Part shown: piece after piece, positions 63,518 through 64,000 of the stretch
Layout of the letters: every line of letters starts with the position of its first letter
Position numbering within the stretch: the first letter of the stretch is position 1
DNA from: Paracoccus versutus
GTDB taxonomy: Bacteria > Pseudomonadota > Alphaproteobacteria > Rhodobacterales > Rhodobacteraceae
Reading direction: 5' to 3'
Length of the DNA stretch: 64,000 nucleotides
NCBI RefSeq assembly: GCF_000763885.1
Contig: NZ_JRKO01000029.1
Span: forward strand, 1 to 64,000
The notes under the pieces: model-generated
Database searches by the model: none
The model's input: only the letters and a program-made list of their open reading frames with translations
What the model was told of the DNA's origin: nothing
Position numbers and translations under genes: made by a program

Positions 63518-64000
63518 GCGCCGAGGCCCGGCAGATGCAAGCAAATCTCGCGCCCGAGCAGCGCCAGCAGGTCTGCGGCGGGCATGGGCCGGGCGCGCGG
63601 CGCCTGGGTTCCCGCCCATTGCGCCGCGTAGTCCGAGCCGCCCGCCGCCGCATGAAGCCGCTTGGCCGCGTCGTAGGTGATGGGGTAATCCGGCAGCGGC
63701 GGGGCCTCGGGTGCCTCGCCAAGCGCGGTCAGCCGGTTGGCAAGCCCGCGCGCCGGACGGCCCGAGATGGCGCGGGTCATCACCGCATCGCCCGGCTGCG
63801 CCGCGGCCAGCCGGCTGCGATAGGCCTCATTGGCCGCCGATTCCGGGCAGGCGACGAAGGCGGTGCCCATCTGCACCGCCGCCGCCCCGGCGGCAAGGTG
63901 GCGCGCCGCATCGGCGCCGTCCATGATGCCCCCGGCCGCGATCACCGGCAGGCCCAGGTCCAGCAACTCGGCCAGCAGCGCCGCGGTCGGCAGGCATTCG
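63499..64000 (-). CDS. Nitronate monooxygenase-family protein, partial
   Basis: The window cuts off the N-terminus. About 166 C-terminal residues remain, open to the window edge. Preserved blocks are LPVIAAGGIMDGADAARHLA (FMN phosphate-binding loop), AAGAAAVQMGTAFVACPES and TRAISGRPARGLANRL, as in nitronate monooxygenase/2-nitropropane dioxygenase flavoproteins. These oxidise alkyl nitronates, and related enoyl reductases share the fold. It ends with a short tail ending CQDRR. It lies upstream of rpsA on the same strand. Confidence 0.88.
   Translation of the reverse strand, partial: ECLPTAALLAELLDLGLPVIAAGGIMDGADAARHLAAGAAAVQMGTAFVACPESAANEAYRSRLAAAQPGDAVMTRAISGRPARGLANRLTALGEAPEAPPLPDYPITYDAAKRLHAAAGGSDYAAQWAGTQAPRARPMPAADLLALLGREICLHLPGLGACQDRR

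Overview
The window is about 64 kb of very GC-rich chromosome from an alphaproteobacterium of the order Rhodobacterales, most likely Paracoccus. The evidence is gene content and order: ihfB-lapA-trpF-trpB, rpsB-tsf, ybeZ-ybeY-ybeX, a propionyl-CoA carboxylase/methylmalonyl-CoA mutase cluster, a type 2 CtaA, and an H-NOX/diguanylate cyclase pair. It is almost entirely core genome. I see no insertion sequence, prophage, plasmid gene or CRISPR array.

Layout. 0-4.6 kb: the tail of an FtsX-type permease, an exported YncE-like beta-propeller protein, homoserine dehydrogenase, a HEPN-like protein and an acetyltransferase. 4.6-14.3 kb: the propionate route to succinyl-CoA (methylmalonyl-CoA mutase, pccA, pccB), interleaved with small lipoproteins, a DUF4174 protein and a DUF6497 protein. 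14.3-19.6 kb: alr followed by an MlaE/MlaF-type ABC pair, then PhoH-YbeY-CorC. 19.6-27.9 kb: an ABM-GNAT fusion, guaA, a ThiE-like protein, a TrmJ-like RNA methyltransferase, ctaA, an M32 carboxypeptidase and miaB. 27.9-32.6 kb: a five-gene operon for a polar amino-acid ABC transporter and a glutamine-synthetase-like ligase. 32.7-43 kb: TerB, DUF1330, PPK2, a secreted repeat protein, pyrG, secG, cobQ, an SDR, DUF1284, gltA and gltX.

43-49.3 kb: ComEC, an H-NOX-fold protein coupled to a diguanylate cyclase, a possible sulfotransferase-like protein, and a LuxR-family regulator behind an AT-rich promoter region. 49.5-54.4 kb: tsf and rpsB, a receiver domain that has lost its catalytic residues, and a tRNA-Thr(UGU) gene between two different short tandem-repeat tracts. 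53-57 kb: a purine catabolism locus (NCS2 purine permease, allantoinase-OHCU decarboxylase fusion, ureidoglycine aminohydrolase). 57-64 kb: alkB, a DsbA-family protein, trpB-GNAT-trpF-lapA-ihfB, rpsA and a partial nitronate monooxygenase.

Several sigma70-like promoters (TTGnnn, 16-17 bp, TAnnnn) are visible upstream of hom, guaA, secG, rpsB, ihfB, rpsA and tRNA-Thr. A family of about 25-30 bp intergenic repeats with core GGGTATTTG recurs seven times. Two copies form a perfect 28-bp inverted repeat between guaA and the thiE-like gene.

The observations most worth following are the H-NOX homologue without heme-ligand residues, the degenerate receiver, the paired minisatellites around tRNA-Thr, the duplicated translation-initiation region of the NCS2 permease, the ABM-GNAT fusion, and the candidate short-chain-acyl-CoA operator between pccB and alr.
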